Source of the DNA: Oscillatoriales cyanobacterium
Lineage (GTDB): Bacteria > Cyanobacteriota > Cyanobacteriia > Cyanobacteriales > Laspinemataceae
Reading direction: 5' to 3'
Assembly: GCA_011390955.1 (NCBI GenBank)
Contig: JAABRM010000011.1
Span: 1-64,000 of the forward strand
DNA: 64,000 bases
Positions within the stretch are counted from its first letter, which is position 1, and the number at the start of each line of letters is the position of its first letter. The translations under genes and the position numbers were made by a program. Below the pieces are notes generated by a model. That model did no database searches. It saw only the letters and a list, made by a program, of their open reading frames with translations, and was not told the DNA's origin. Shown here one piece after another: positions 44,275 through 53,439 of this stretch.

Positions 44275-44873
44275 CTTCTAACGAAGAAATATCCCCACCG
44301 GCATCTGCCAATTTCGATATCCAACAAGAACTCAATCACCTAGAGGACATCATTGTCTATAGTCCTCGGATTCCTTTTTCGGGACGCCTTTTCGTTGATG
44401 AAGACCAATTCCTCGATCAACTCGACTTCATCCGGCTGAATTTACCCACCGCATTTGCGGAAGCGGAACAAATTATCCGGCAGAAAGAAGACATCCTGAT
44501 GCAAGCAGAACAATACGCTCAGGATATTATTGAAGCGGCAGAACAACGAGCAATGCAAATTCTCGATGAAATTGGTATTGTCCGTCAAGCCAAACAAGAA
44601 GCCGAAGCCCTGCGATCGCAAGTACAATCAGAATGTGAGTCAGCGCAAGAGCAGACCATTGCAGAAATTGAAAAGTTGCGCCGACAAACTCAACAGGAAG
44701 TTGAAGAAATGCGCCGTCAGGCGATCGCGGAATGTGAAGCCATTGAAAACGACGCTGACGAATATGCCGACAGCGTTTTGCAAAATCTCGAACATCATCT
44801 CAGTGATATGCTGCGGGTGATCCAAAATGGTCGGCAACATTTACAAAGAGATGCTCAACCGCCGATATCTTAA
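44226..44873 (+). CDS. Coiled-coil protein, DivIVA/ATP-synthase-b-like, overlapping coaD
   Basis: 215 residues starting inside coaD (49-bp overlap). An N-terminal block ([42 protein letters not shown]) resembles the membrane-targeting head of DivIVA-like proteins in length and position. It is followed by a long Ala/Glu/Gln/Arg coiled coil (about 75-200; [36 protein letters not shown]). Such proteins are found after coaD in many cyanobacteria and are often labelled as ATP synthase b-like. A cell-shape or scaffolding role is a guess. No upstream start other than 44226 is possible without deeper overlap. Confidence 0.75.
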   Translation: MLRQDTDRINSKNQGITSNEEISPPASANFDIQQELNHLEDIIVYSPRIPFSGRLFVDEDQFLDQLDFIRLNLPTAFAEAEQIIRQKEDILMQAEQYAQDIIEAAEQRAMQILDEIGIVRQAKQEAEALRSQVQSECESAQEQTIAEIEKLRRQTQQEVEEMRRQAIAECEAIENDADEYADSVLQNLEHHLSDMLRVIQNGRQHLQRDAQPPIS

Positions 44874-44962
44874 AACCGATATCTTAAACCCGCAATTTAT
44901 TTCTTGACTGTTGAATTTGACTGTTGAATTGACCAAAATGACTTGACCCAAAAAATAACTGT

Positions 44963-46054
44963 TTAAAATTTGGGAATCGCTGGTCGATCGCCCTTTTGAA
45001 ACTGTTCCCAGGAAGTTTTTAACGCTTTGGGCGCGGGAAATTTGCGATCGTAAGCCACAATCACATTAGTCAACAAACTGTCAGGAGCAATTAAAATATT
45101 TCCATGATAGGCCAATCCTTCTGAACGTCCCCCATCTAAATTCATCGCCCGATCGCAACCGATCGCCTGCATCATGGTTGCTTCTTCTTGTAACGATAAG
45201 GGAATCAAAAATGCCACCAAAAAGAGTAATTTTTTCTGGGTCGAAAATCCAATCGCCGTGCGATAAGCAATATTCAACACACTAGGATCTCTAAAGCCTT
45301 CACTTCTTGGGGCTAACCAAATCTTGCCATCTTTCAGCAATCTTGGCCCCCCGGTAATCGAAAACCAATGTTCTTGCCATTTAGGTTTTCCTTCGGTTCT
45401 GGCGGTAATCATTTCTAGTTGATTGCCTGCTTTTATCCCCAACGTCGTCCCATAATTTTCCCACGGACGATATTTGAGAAATTTGCCCCCAGCCACCATA
45501 TTTCCCATCACTTGTTTTTGGGCATCAATGCTAAAAAAAGTCCCATTGACCACCACCGCAGCGCGAGAACGAGCCACCATTCTTTCAAAGGATTCATCCC
45601 CTTTTGTAGACCGAGAACTATTCGCTTGGGTGGCATTATTCGCTAAACCAATCGTCAGCAGATTTTCTGGATCGTTTAAATCAATTGTCGTCTGGTAAAA
45701 GGAAATATCTTTTAATGTTTTATATTCAACGGCGATCGGTCGATTTTTGTCCAAAGCGGTCACGGTTGCGACCACTTTTGGTGGATCGGCAGCAATGACT
45801 GGAGCATCGGCTAACCCTGTTTTTGGCGGGGAAATCCCTGGAGTCACCCTTTCCATATCTGGTTGAAGTTCTGATGACAATTGACGGCGATTCGATCGAC
45901 CATTTAATAGCGCGATCGCTTTTGGACCCAAAAATTGCCACCCATTGATGATAAAATCTTTAGAAACTGTCGCCATCCCCACGACCATAAAAAATAAAAA
46001 ATTTCGGCGCAGCATGGGGAACATTCTATGTTCTTTTTGGGGAGTTTTCATCAC
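44963..46054 (-). CDS. Phosphodiester glycosidase (NAGPA-domain) protein, membrane-anchored
   Basis: 363 residues, ATG at 46054 after AGGAGATAGTG. One hydrophobic segment at 14-35 is a signal anchor (NFLFFMVVGMATVSKDFII). The exported domain has the NAGPA/DUF2233 hallmarks: VVNGTFFSIDAQKQVMGNMV, YGTTLGIKAGNQLEM, the acidic-Gly motif in DRAMNLDGGRSEGLAY. Such enzymes cleave GlcNAc-phosphodiester bonds in surface polymers. No partner gene adjoins. Confidence 0.85.
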   Translation of the reverse strand: MMKTPQKEHRMFPMLRRNFLFFMVVGMATVSKDFIINGWQFLGPKAIALLNGRSNRRQLSSELQPDMERVTPGISPPKTGLADAPVIAADPPKVVATVTALDKNRPIAVEYKTLKDISFYQTTIDLNDPENLLTIGLANNATQANSSRSTKGDESFERMVARSRAAVVVNGTFFSIDAQKQVMGNMVAGGKFLKYRPWENYGTTLGIKAGNQLEMITARTEGKPKWQEHWFSITGGPRLLKDGKIWLAPRSEGFRDPSVLNIAYRTAIGFSTQKKLLFLVAFLIPLSLQEEATMMQAIGCDRAMNLDGGRSEGLAYHGNILIAPDSLLTNVIVAYDRKFPAPKALKTSWEQFQKGDRPAIPKF

Positions 46055-46537
46055 TATCTCCTGACAATCTGAATCCTGCTCAATTATATTTTAACGGCTT
46101 TTTTCCATTCATTAATACCGCTAATAATTAAATTTACTCAGAAAAAAATTATCTCATCATTTCTCCGATGCCCCTACTCCTGATGGCAATGCAGCGATCG
46201 CCTCTCTCTGCAATTGAATCGCTTTCAAGGCAGTTAAACCCGTAAAAAAGCTGATATATGCAGCAGTTTACTCTGTTATGGAGTATAGTCTAATTCTCAA
46301 AACGTCCTTCACGCTCCAGATCCGAAGTTGCCTATTGCAAGGGCGCGAAGCGCTATAAACCAGCTTGCAAGAATCCACGAATTAATTCAACTCTTAATTA
46401 CCTTCAATCAATGGCAACTCGTTGCAGAAATTTGCTTAGTCCCGGTTGGTCATCCTCTGAGCATTAATCGGCGATCGCGAAATCAACCAAGGATAATTCA
46501 TTCTATCGATTTAGCCCGAATAACCCAAAAAACTTTT
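46055..46537. other. Intergenic region
   Basis: About 480 bp. An open frame on the plus strand (46328-46582) has unusual composition and runs through the heme oxygenase terminator; it is not accepted as a gene. A remnant of an older gene is possible but cannot be named. Confidence 0.4.
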
Positions 46538-46580
46538 AGAGGCGCGAAATTTCCTTTAACAAGGAAAATTTCACGCCTCT
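46538..46580 (-). terminator. Rho-independent terminator of heme oxygenase
   Basis: A 19-20-bp stem (agaggcgcgaaatttcctt / aaggaaaatttcacgcctct with small mismatches) with a 4-nt loop, 46 bp beyond the stop codon. On the minus strand the stem is followed by AAAAGTTTTTTGG. Confidence 0.85.
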
Positions 46581-46625
46581 AGATTAGCGGAGAGCGAAAT
46601 TTAATTAATTAATTCCTAATACCGC

Positions 46626-47360
46626 TTAGGTGTTGCCCGCTTCAGCGGTAGCCAAATCTGCATCAGTGCTGCCACGAGCGCGGCGTCGCGTCAGACTATT
46701 AAACAGCATCACACCGATCGCCTTAATCAGATTGCCTTCAAGCTCATTAAACATCTTCATGTTCATGCCAAAAGCACCATTAGCTTCATCCACAATGCGA
46801 TCGGCAGCGGCTCCATCCACCGGCAGGTCATTCATCGCCTGACGATAGTTATTCTTAAATTCCTTTTCATCTGCGATATCCGCAAACTCATAGAAAGCCG
46901 TACCTTTTCCTTCCGACAGATTCATCGCATTTTGAGCAATTTTCTTGAGAACTTGTCCCCCTGAGAGATCCCCCAGATACCGAGTATAGGAATGGGCGAC
47001 CAACAACTCTGGTGCCGTAGCAGAAATTTCTCGAATCCGTTGCACATAAGCTTCACCCGCTGGAGACAGCACAACTTCATCGCGCCAGTTACTCCCAAAG
47101 TAGTAGCTCAAATCTTGCTCTAAACTGGTTTTTCGGTTTAGCGCTGGAAAGTAAATTTGAGATAGAATCGGATGTGCTTTGTGTTTCTCCATCTCTTCTT
47201 CCATTGCCGAATAGACAAAGTAGAGATTGGCGACTAACTTGCGGTAAGAGTTTTTTTCGACAACGCCTTTCAAAAAGCACTTGATAAAACCAACGTTTTC
47301 GGCCATCGTGTGAGACTTCTTGGTTCCCTCACGCAATTTAGTCGCTAGATTAATGCTCAT
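46626..47360 (-). CDS. ho1: Heme oxygenase, biliverdin-producing
   Basis: 244 residues from the ATG at 47360 (the frame starts six codons upstream, but the family begins at MSINLATKLREGTKKSH). The proximal heme ligand is His in KKSHTMAENV; the distal helix has the flexible glycines in YLGDLSGGQVLKK. YSAMEEEMEKHKAHP and FGMNMKMFNELEGNL are other family blocks. It opens heme to biliverdin IX-alpha with ferredoxin, feeding phycocyanobilin for phycobilisomes and phytochromes. A strong terminator follows. No pcyA adjoins. Confidence 0.95.
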   Translation of the reverse strand: MSINLATKLREGTKKSHTMAENVGFIKCFLKGVVEKNSYRKLVANLYFVYSAMEEEMEKHKAHPILSQIYFPALNRKTSLEQDLSYYFGSNWRDEVVLSPAGEAYVQRIREISATAPELLVAHSYTRYLGDLSGGQVLKKIAQNAMNLSEGKGTAFYEFADIADEKEFKNNYRQAMNDLPVDGAAADRIVDEANGAFGMNMKMFNELEGNLIKAIGVMLFNSLTRRRARGSTDADLATAEAGNT

Positions 47361-47572
47361 ATCCAGATTTTTCAACACTTAAAAATAAACGGCTGGCGGC
47401 TAGATTTATTAAAACCACTAACCTATTAGATTAAAATGATTTGCTGAGAAATTTCATTAAGAATTGTTACATTCCAGGGGTAAGGTATGGAGAGGGAGAG
47501 GCGATCGCCATCACCCTCAGCAATTCCCTGGCAAAACCTACTTAACCTGAGTAAAAATACTCAAACACCCAG
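47361..47572. other. Intergenic region
   Basis: About 210 bp between ho1 and the XRE gene; nothing recognisable apart from AT-rich sequence that may hold the ho1 promoter. Confidence 0.4.
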
Positions 47573-47824
47573 TTAAGTCTTGAGCTTTGATGGGGGTGAA
47601 TCTACGGACGAGGCTGAGGGCCGATCGGTAAGTTGAAACAACTCACCCAACTCACAGCCAAAGTAATTACACAACTTTTCGGCGGTTTTGCAGTCAATTC
47701 GGCGAAATTGGTTGTGATACAGATTACCAATAATCGTCGGACTCAGCTTAGTGGCGATCGCCACCTCAAACTGCTTTAACTTCTTTTCCGCCATCATTTC
47801 CCGCAGTCTACAAACGATCGGCAT
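47573..47824 (-). CDS. XRE-family helix-turn-helix regulator
   Basis: 83 residues, ATG at 47824 with GAGGAG eight bases upstream. A Cro/cI-type HTH covers residues 5-65 (RLREMMAEKKLKQFEVAIATKLSPTIIGNLYHNQFRRIDCKTAEKLCNYFGCELGELFQL). The last 20 residues are a Ser/Pro-rich tail. No toxin-like gene adjoins, so it is not evidently an antitoxin. An inverted repeat 46 bp upstream may be its own operator. Confidence 0.88.
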   Translation of the reverse strand: MPIVCRLREMMAEKKLKQFEVAIATKLSPTIIGNLYHNQFRRIDCKTAEKLCNYFGCELGELFQLTDRPSASSVDSPPSKLKT

Positions 47825-47869
47825 GACTTAAACTCCTCTAATTTTGTGCAAGTCCTGTCCCTTTTGTTT

Positions 47870-47893
47870 GTCATCCATAATTTTACGGATGAC
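47870..47893. promoter_or_regulatory. Inverted repeat, possible operator of the XRE regulator
   Basis: gtcatcc (47870-47876) and ggatgac (47887-47893) with a 10-bp AT-rich spacer, upstream of the XRE gene. The arm spacing is about two helical turns centre to centre, as for Cro-like dimers. Confidence 0.45.
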
Positions 47894-48125
47894 CTATTAA
47901 CAGCTTACTAGATATGTTAAACCTTATAGGCTTTTTTGCTACTCTTAATTCTTGACTTTTGATTCTTCATCATTTTTTTAGAATTGCTTATTCGTTACTT
48001 GTTATAATTTGCTGGGGGACATGGGGGATTTTTTTTCTTCCCTTGACCATCAGAATAGTAGGGTGGGCAATACCTTGCCCACCCTACCCCTAATCTAGTC
48101 TTATCTAAATTTGAATATCCCAGTC

Positions 48126-48548
48126 ATGGAAGAAATTTTAGAACTCAAGCAACTTTTACTCAAAGGCGATTTTTCTGGAGCGTTAGCCATTGTTGAAGAA
48201 TTAGAAGAAATGGGACGCAAAGACATTATCAAGACCATTCGGAGTTATGCCATCATTTTATTACTACATCTGATTAAACAACAAGCCGAAAAGCGCACCA
48301 CTCGGTCTTGGGATGTTTCTATCAGAAATTCTATTTTAGAAATTCAGGAAGAAAATCGGCGGCCAAAATCTGCTGGTTTCTACCTAAATCCAACGGAATT
48401 AGAGGAAGTTTTGGTGATAGCTTATCGACAAGCCATTAACCAAGCTTGTTTAGAAGTCGAAGAAGGACGCTATGAACTCAGAGAATTAGAAATACTGGTA
48501 AATCAATCAGAAATTATTGAAAAAGCCATGAATTTAATTAATTATTAG
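48126..48548 (+). CDS. DUF29 family protein
   Basis: 140 residues from the ATG at 48126 (a TTG five codons upstream is possible). The pattern MEEILELKQLLLKGDFSGALAI, HLIKQQAEKRTTRSWDVSIRNS, and VLVIAYRQAINQACLEVEEG is that of DUF29, a helical family abundant in filamentous cyanobacteria with no known function. It stands alone; a GTAGGGTGGGCA palindrome lies just upstream (48058-48086), and a heptamer array follows the stop codon. Confidence 0.75.
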   Translation: MEEILELKQLLLKGDFSGALAIVEELEEMGRKDIIKTIRSYAIILLLHLIKQQAEKRTTRSWDVSIRNSILEIQEENRRPKSAGFYLNPTELEEVLVIAYRQAINQACLEVEEGRYELRELEILVNQSEIIEKAMNLINY

Positions 48549-48552
48549 GGTG

Positions 48553-48655
48553 TAATTGATAATCGATAATTGATAATTGATAATTAACAATTGATAATTG
48601 ATAATTGATAATTTTATTTAATTGTCAATTGTCAATTATCAATTGTTAATTATTC
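48553..48655. repeat. Facing heptamer arrays (GATAATT then CAATTAT)
   Basis: gataatt units (48555-48612) face caattgtcaattatc units (48622-48650), so the region can form a long AT stem. The tail cccctgatggcggcccc is the module also found near 5450 and 28105. It separates two convergent genes. Confidence 0.85.
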
Positions 48656-48676
48656 CCCTGATGGCGGCCCCACACC

Positions 48677-50461
48677 CTACGGCAAACAAGGTTTTTCTGC
48701 AAAACCCCGATTTCCGATCGCAGTTACATGACAAGAAACCTCGATCGCCCCTTGATTATTTCCCTGATTATTTTGCACGATATTTCCCGAACCTCCCGCG
48801 TTAGCTTTCACTAAAATACTGCCCTCAACCGTATTATTTTTTACTTGTACATTTTGCATAGAATAGGGGCGATTATTCGTATCCGCCACCACATAAATCA
48901 GCGGGGTATTATTTCCCGGACTATTCAACACGGTATTTTCTTGAATCGTCACATCTTTAATATCTTGAGTCTTATAAAAACCGATATAACCGTTACCTTG
49001 ATTATGCATAATTTCCGCCCCATTTACTTTAGTGCCACCACAACATTCTTGAATTAAAATTCCTTCCCCATCGGTGCTAAAATATTTAGAATCCTGGATT
49101 CTATGGCGATAAACTTCATACTGATTACCCGAAATATTGACATTTCCCCCAGACCAATCGATCGCCCGATTTTCAAAAGTATCAGCCCCTCTCGGTTCTC
49201 GAATGCCTCCGGGATGAACCCAAGCTGCTTTCCGGGGATTATCTTTAATTTGATTATCTTGAATCACTAAACCATCCCCAGATGCATGAATTCCTACCCG
49301 CATAGTATGATAAACCCAATTATCCCGAATCACGATGCCTTTTCTAAACAGTCCCGGTTCCGTTTCCGGGGTAGCGGCTAATTGAAAACCCCCAGATTTT
49401 GACCGATTAACCACAATACCATAGTGGTCTGTATAGTTAAACGTAACTTTGCTACCTTCTGCATAGGTAATAATCGATTTTTGATCTCGTGATTTGACTT
49501 GATATCCGGGTTGTTCATAAGTATCCGTTGGGTCATCATTAAGGCGATTATTCGCTACTAAAATATTTTCTTTTGCTTGCAGTTTAATATTCGTGGCAAA
49601 GCGATCGCTAAATCGCATCCAGGGGGCTTGAAACGATAAATCAGGCACCTGGGAGTCTGGGTCAGCAACATTGTTGCTTCTAATCCCAAAAATCACCAAA
49701 TTTTTGTTAGTTCCCGTCTCTGAATTGCCAATAATAGAAATCCCAGCGCGATTAATGTCCAGATTAACTAATCCCAAATTACTATCGCGATCGCTTTCTC
49801 TGGTAAATATTTTTTTAAACGCCGCATCATTGGGCGTACCATTGCCAGAAAGTCTGGGTACATATTGGGGAAAAACTAATTTACTCGGTGGCGCATAATC
49901 CTGAGATTTAGCATCAGTCACTCTGGGAGTTTCTCCCCGCAAAACAATATTATTACTCAGATAAATACGATCGTTAAACTCATAAGTTCCCGCCGGGAAA
50001 TAAATCACCCCCCCTGCCGCTGCTGCGGCAATGGCTGCCGATAAGCGATCGCTCATCGTCTTACCAGCAAAATCCTGAATATTATAAACACAATCCCATT
50101 TAATTTCGTCAGTCCAAGGATAAGTATTCTGACCATATTTAGTCGCGATCGCATTATCCCTTGGCCCGCCACTGGGACTACCGCATCGCCCATTTTGTGG
50201 CTTATTTTGCGGCTTATGCTGCCGCCCATATTGCCGCCCATTTTCAGAGGAAATCACCGATATTTCTGCGGTAGAACCGATAGAATGTTCTCCCAACAAT
50301 GGAGATTTAGGCAATTCCGGCGGCGTAGCATTCCCGTAGAGAAAAACTGCATAAATTGACCCAATCAAACACAAGCTAAAACCCACCACAGACAGAAACT
50401 GCAAAAATTTTCGCTCTTTGCGGTTCAGAGTTTTCAGTTTTTGCTTTAAATCGGGAATCAT
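48677..50461 (-). CDS. Membrane-anchored right-handed parallel beta-helix protein
   Basis: 594 residues. A membrane anchor at about 22-45 (FLSVVGFSLCLIGSIYAVFLYG) follows a basic N-terminus. A low-complexity Gln/Asn/Pro linker (NGRQYGRQHKPQNKPQNGRC) leads to a pectate-lyase-superfamily beta-helix: AAAAGGVIYFPAGTYEFNDRIYL, ISIIGNSETG, and later turns such as VIQDNQIKDNP, NISGNQYEVY, VTIQENTVLNSPGN, VQVKNNTVEGSI. Such folds bind or cleave polysaccharides at the cell surface. Catalytic residues could not be assigned. Confidence 0.82.
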   Translation of the reverse strand: MIPDLKQKLKTLNRKERKFLQFLSVVGFSLCLIGSIYAVFLYGNATPPELPKSPLLGEHSIGSTAEISVISSENGRQYGRQHKPQNKPQNGRCGSPSGGPRDNAIATKYGQNTYPWTDEIKWDCVYNIQDFAGKTMSDRLSAAIAAAAAGGVIYFPAGTYEFNDRIYLSNNIVLRGETPRVTDAKSQDYAPPSKLVFPQYVPRLSGNGTPNDAAFKKIFTRESDRDSNLGLVNLDINRAGISIIGNSETGTNKNLVIFGIRSNNVADPDSQVPDLSFQAPWMRFSDRFATNIKLQAKENILVANNRLNDDPTDTYEQPGYQVKSRDQKSIITYAEGSKVTFNYTDHYGIVVNRSKSGGFQLAATPETEPGLFRKGIVIRDNWVYHTMRVGIHASGDGLVIQDNQIKDNPRKAAWVHPGGIREPRGADTFENRAIDWSGGNVNISGNQYEVYRHRIQDSKYFSTDGEGILIQECCGGTKVNGAEIMHNQGNGYIGFYKTQDIKDVTIQENTVLNSPGNNTPLIYVVADTNNRPYSMQNVQVKNNTVEGSILVKANAGGSGNIVQNNQGNNQGAIEVSCHVTAIGNRGFAEKPCLP

Positions 50462-50499
50462 GGTAAATTTTGGCCAATTTAAGTATATTTAATTTAATA

Positions 50500-50615
50500 G
50501 TTAATTGGTTGTTGGTTACTTGTTATTGGTTTTTGGCTATCGGTAGGTGCAAATAACAAATAACCAACAACTAACAACAAATAACCAACAACCAATAACC
50601 AATAACCACAAATTT
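50500..50615. repeat. Facing heptamer arrays between msrA and the beta-helix gene
   Basis: ttggttgttggttac units and then caataac/caacaac units. Confidence 0.75.
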
Positions 50616-50637
50616 TAACCCGTAGACAGGGATTTCT

Positions 50638-51297
50638 TTACAAAGCCGTAGCCATAGCGGGGCAACTTACCTTAGTGCCACCTAATCCACAGTAGCCATT
50701 AGGATTCTTCCCTAGGTATTGCTGATGATAATCTTCCGCAAAATAAAATTCTGGAGCATCCAGAATTTCTGTAGTAATTTCCCCATAACCCGCTTCACTC
50801 AGCGCTTTTTGGTAAAGGTCGCGGGAAAGTTCCGCTTGCTGCCGTTGTGCGGGGGAGTAAACATAAATTCCCGAACGGTACTGGGTGCCCGCGTCATTAC
50901 CTTGACGCATTCCTTGGGTCGGGTCGTGACTTTCCCAAAACACTTTCAGCAAAGCTTCATAAGAAATCACCTTGGGGTCAAACACCACATAGACCACCTC
51001 GTTGTGACCCGTCATCCCCGTACAGACTTCTTGGTAAGTGGGATTCGGGGTAATTCCAGCCGCATATCCCACCGCTGTAATAAAAACTCCCTTTTGCTGC
51101 CAGAATTTGCGTTCTGCCCCCCAAAAGCAACCCATGCCAAACATCGCGGTTTCCATCCCATCCGGGTAGGGGGGTTTCATGGGATTGCCGTTCACAAAAT
51201 GCTTTGCCGGAACCGGCATCGCCTGCGATCGCCCCGGTAAGGCTGTTTCCGGAGTCGGGAGAGTCAGTTTCTTGTTAAATAGTCCAAATAGTCCCAT
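50638..51297 (-). CDS. msrA: Peptide methionine (S)-S-oxide reductase
   Basis: 219 residues. The catalytic Cys is in [14 protein letters not shown]; the other blocks are [52 protein letters not shown] and [18 protein letters not shown]. It reduces Met-S-sulfoxide in proteins after oxidative damage. The N-terminal 45 residues are an extension without a clear signal sequence. Its end is 22 bp from repeat DNA. Confidence 0.94.
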   Translation of the reverse strand: MGLFGLFNKKLTLPTPETALPGRSQAMPVPAKHFVNGNPMKPPYPDGMETAMFGMGCFWGAERKFWQQKGVFITAVGYAAGITPNPTYQEVCTGMTGHNEVVYVVFDPKVISYEALLKVFWESHDPTQGMRQGNDAGTQYRSGIYVYSPAQRQQAELSRDLYQKALSEAGYGEITTEILDAPEFYFAEDYHQQYLGKNPNGYCGLGGTKVSCPAMATAL

Positions 51298-51603
51298 AAT
51301 CTGTGACTCTGATTCGATCCAGAGTGATATACGTTGACTTTATATTATGTAATCTTTTCACCGCAGGGGTGATGCATTCTGGCTAAGTCGGTTATGATCC
51401 CCGTATAAGGTCTACATCGACCTAAAAACTCTGATAGATCGTCTCTGCGGCTGCCAATACTAACAAAATTTTCGGCGAAAAAATCAGAAATATTAACAAA
51501 ATATAAAGATTTTTTCGTTTTAATGTAACGAAATGTTAATATTTGATTGGCAGACAAGGAAATCCGTAAGGCGACGCCTGATATAATAAGAGGTTCTTTA
51601 AAC
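51298..51603. other. Intergenic region between msrA and the DUF1830 gene
   Basis: About 305 bp between divergent genes. It must hold both promoters; a run of AT-rich sequence (51480-51540) is the likely site. GAGGTTCTTTAAAC before the ATG at 51604 gives the DUF1830 gene a Shine-Dalgarno. Confidence 0.4.
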
Positions 51604-51903
51604 ATGGCTCAAATCATCGACCCGATACCCACTACCTGCTCTGATAAACGTCTCTGTTGCTATTTGAATCCCACCAGTAAGATTCAAATAGCCCGAATTA
51701 CCAATGTCTCCAATTGGTATTTTGAACGAGTGGTATTTCCAGCCCAACGGCTGATGTTTGAAGCCCCAAGTCAAGCTGTCTTGGAAATTCATACCAGTTG
51801 TATGGCGGGTGCTGTGGTTGCTGATACGATTCCTTGCGATCGCCTCCAGCTAAAAGAAGACACCTCATTAAGTCAGCCAAAAGCCTTAATCTCTAGTTAT
51901 TAA
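51604..51903 (+). CDS. DUF1830 family protein
   Basis: 99 residues from the ATG at 51604 with AGAGG upstream (19 further codons are open but carry no conserved residues). CCYLNPTSKIQIARITNVSNWYFERVVFPAQRLMFEAP and LEIHTSCMAGAVVADTIPCDRL are the DUF1830 family pattern of cyanobacteria. Function unknown; small and soluble. Confidence 0.85.
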   Translation: MAQIIDPIPTTCSDKRLCCYLNPTSKIQIARITNVSNWYFERVVFPAQRLMFEAPSQAVLEIHTSCMAGAVVADTIPCDRLQLKEDTSLSQPKALISSY

Positions 51904-51959
51904 TTCACTAACCATGAGTCCTAAGTAGGGTGGGCAAGATATTGCCCACCCTACTCTGG

Positions 51960-52087
51960 TAAGTAGGTGGGCAGAAATAAATGCACCACAGACCCCATTA
52001 GAAAAAAACTGTCATTCCCGCGAATGCGGGAATCCAAAGCCTATCGGTGGGGAACGAAAAGTGCAATTAATTATGTTCACCTACTTA
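51960..52087. repeat. MITE-like element with TAAGTAGGTG ends, copy B
   Basis: 128 bp, taagtaggtgggcagaaata to ttatgttcacctactta, with the inner palindrome gtcattcccgcgaatgcggg. A GTAGGGTGGGCA palindrome abuts its left end (51925-51955). Confidence 0.88.
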
Positions 52088-52129
52088 ATAACTCCCCAAA
52101 TCTATGCCGACAAATCTCTCCAAACCTCG

Positions 52130-52906
52130 ATGATTCAAGCACCTACCCCGATCGCCGCTTTAATATTTGATGTCGATGGCACCTTAGCCGAAACCGAACG
52201 AGATGGTCATCGGGTCGCATTTAATCGCGCCTTTGCTGACGCGGGCTTAAATTGGGAATGGTCGATTAATTTATATGGAAAATTACTCAGGGTTGCCGGT
52301 GGCAAAGAACGCATCCGCTATTTTATTAATGAATATCTCCCAGATTTTGCCCCCCCTGATGACCTACCCGGATTTATTGCCCAACTCCACGCCCGGAAAA
52401 CTCAATATTATGGGGAATTGTTAGCCGCTGGTAGCATTTCCTTACGTCCCGGAGTCCGCCGTTTGTTAACTGAAGCCAGAGACGCGGGGGTTAGATTAGC
52501 GATCGCCACCACCTCTGCCCCGGAAAACGCCGAAGCCCTGCTGGTTAGCAACTTGGGCAAAGACAGTCTGGCTTGGTTTGAAATCATTGCTGCCGGAGAT
52601 ATTGTTGCCGCCAAAAAACCCGCCCCAGATATCTATCAATATGTCTTAGACAAAATGGATCTGTCCCCAAAAGATTGTCTGGCGATCGAAGACTCTCCCC
52701 AAGGACTCGCAGCCGCGATCGCCTCTGGACTAAAAACCGTAATCACCGTCAACGACTACACTCAACACGATGATTTTACCGGCGCCACCCTAATCCTCAA
52801 TCATCTTGGCGAACCCAACCAACCCTTTCAGGCGATCGCTGGTGACACCCACAACGCCACCTATTTCAACCTAGCCCTAGCCCAGAAATTGATAATTGAT
52901 AATTGA
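52130..52906 (+). CDS. HAD-superfamily hydrolase, CbbY-like
   Basis: 258 residues from the ATG at 52130 (23 more codons are open upstream but lie in the MITE). The HAD motifs are complete: DVDGTLAETE (nucleophile Asp and acid/base Asp), IATTSAPENAE (Thr/Ser), KKPAPDIY (Lys) and IEDSPQGLAAAIASG (acidic). The cap domain (GHRVAFNRAFADAGLNWEWS) is of the CbbY/beta-phosphoglucomutase kind. CbbY acts on xylulose-1,5-bisphosphate, a Rubisco inhibitor; the substrate here is not proven. The last residues and the stop codon (LIIDN) come from a GATAATT heptamer array. Confidence 0.85.
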   Translation: MIQAPTPIAALIFDVDGTLAETERDGHRVAFNRAFADAGLNWEWSINLYGKLLRVAGGKERIRYFINEYLPDFAPPDDLPGFIAQLHARKTQYYGELLAAGSISLRPGVRRLLTEARDAGVRLAIATTSAPENAEALLVSNLGKDSLAWFEIIAAGDIVAAKKPAPDIYQYVLDKMDLSPKDCLAIEDSPQGLAAAIASGLKTVITVNDYTQHDDFTGATLILNHLGEPNQPFQAIAGDTHNATYFNLALAQKLIIDN

Positions 52907-53079
52907 TAATTGATAATTGATAATTGATAATTGATAATTGATAATTGATAATTGATAATTGATGCCAGCCAACCACCAACAACCAACAAACAACAAACAA
53001 CAAACAACAAACAACCACCAACCACCAACAAACAACAAACAACAAATAACAAATAACAAATAACAAATAACAAATAATT
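52886..53079. repeat. Heptamer arrays (GATAATT, then CAACAAA / AAATAAC)
   Basis: gataatt units (52888-52963) contain the stop codon of the HAD gene. They are followed by ccaccaa/caacaaa units and then aaataac units that run up to the rpmB promoter. Confidence 0.9.
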
Positions 53080-53103
53080 TATTTATTAAACAAAAAAATA
53101 GGT

Positions 53104-53109
53104 TATAAT
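53104..53109 (+). promoter_or_regulatory. -10 box of rpmB (TATAAT)
   Basis: Perfect TATAAT 37 bp upstream of the rpmB ATG. The heptamer array ends just upstream, next to the -35 position, and no -35 consensus is visible. Confidence 0.55.
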
Positions 53110-53145
53110 AGTCGATTGTGTCTAACCTCATCACGGAGAATTGCC

Positions 53146-53382
53146 ATGTCACGCAAATGCCAGCTAACCGGCAAAAAAGCCAACAACGCCATGTCGGTAT
53201 CCCACTCACACCGACGCACCCACCGACGCCAAGAAGTCAACCTTCAAGAAAAGCGCATTTGGTGGCCCCAAGGCAACCGTTGGATCAAACTCCGCTTATC
53301 CACCACAGCCATCAAAACCATCGACCGCAAAGGATTACAAGCCTTTGCCAAAGAAGCAGGCATTGACTTAACCAAACTGTAA
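53146..53382 (+). CDS. rpmB: 50S ribosomal protein L28
   Basis: 78 residues from the ATG at 53146, with ACGGAGA upstream; the open frame starts ten codons earlier, but [11 protein letters not shown] is the family start. [15 protein letters not shown] and [27 protein letters not shown] complete the pattern. It binds 23S rRNA. A terminator follows. The promoter is crowded by a repeat array. Confidence 0.96.
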   Translation: MSRKCQLTGKKANNAMSVSHSHRRTHRRQEVNLQEKRIWWPQGNRWIKLRLSTTAIKTIDRKGLQAFAKEAGIDLTKL

Positions 53383-53412
53383 AGCCTCCTTCTCTTCACC
53401 TGTCTCCTGCCC

Positions 53413-53439
53413 CTCCCAGGCACCCTGGGAGATTTTTTT
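53413..53439 (+). terminator. Rho-independent terminator of rpmB
   Basis: ctcccagg-cac-cctgggag stem of eight pairs followed by ATTTTTTT, 30 bp beyond the stop codon. Confidence 0.9.

Noticed and set aside
46328-46582. 84-residue plus-strand frame
   Set aside because: It runs through the heme oxygenase terminator and has no Shine-Dalgarno or recognisable pattern.
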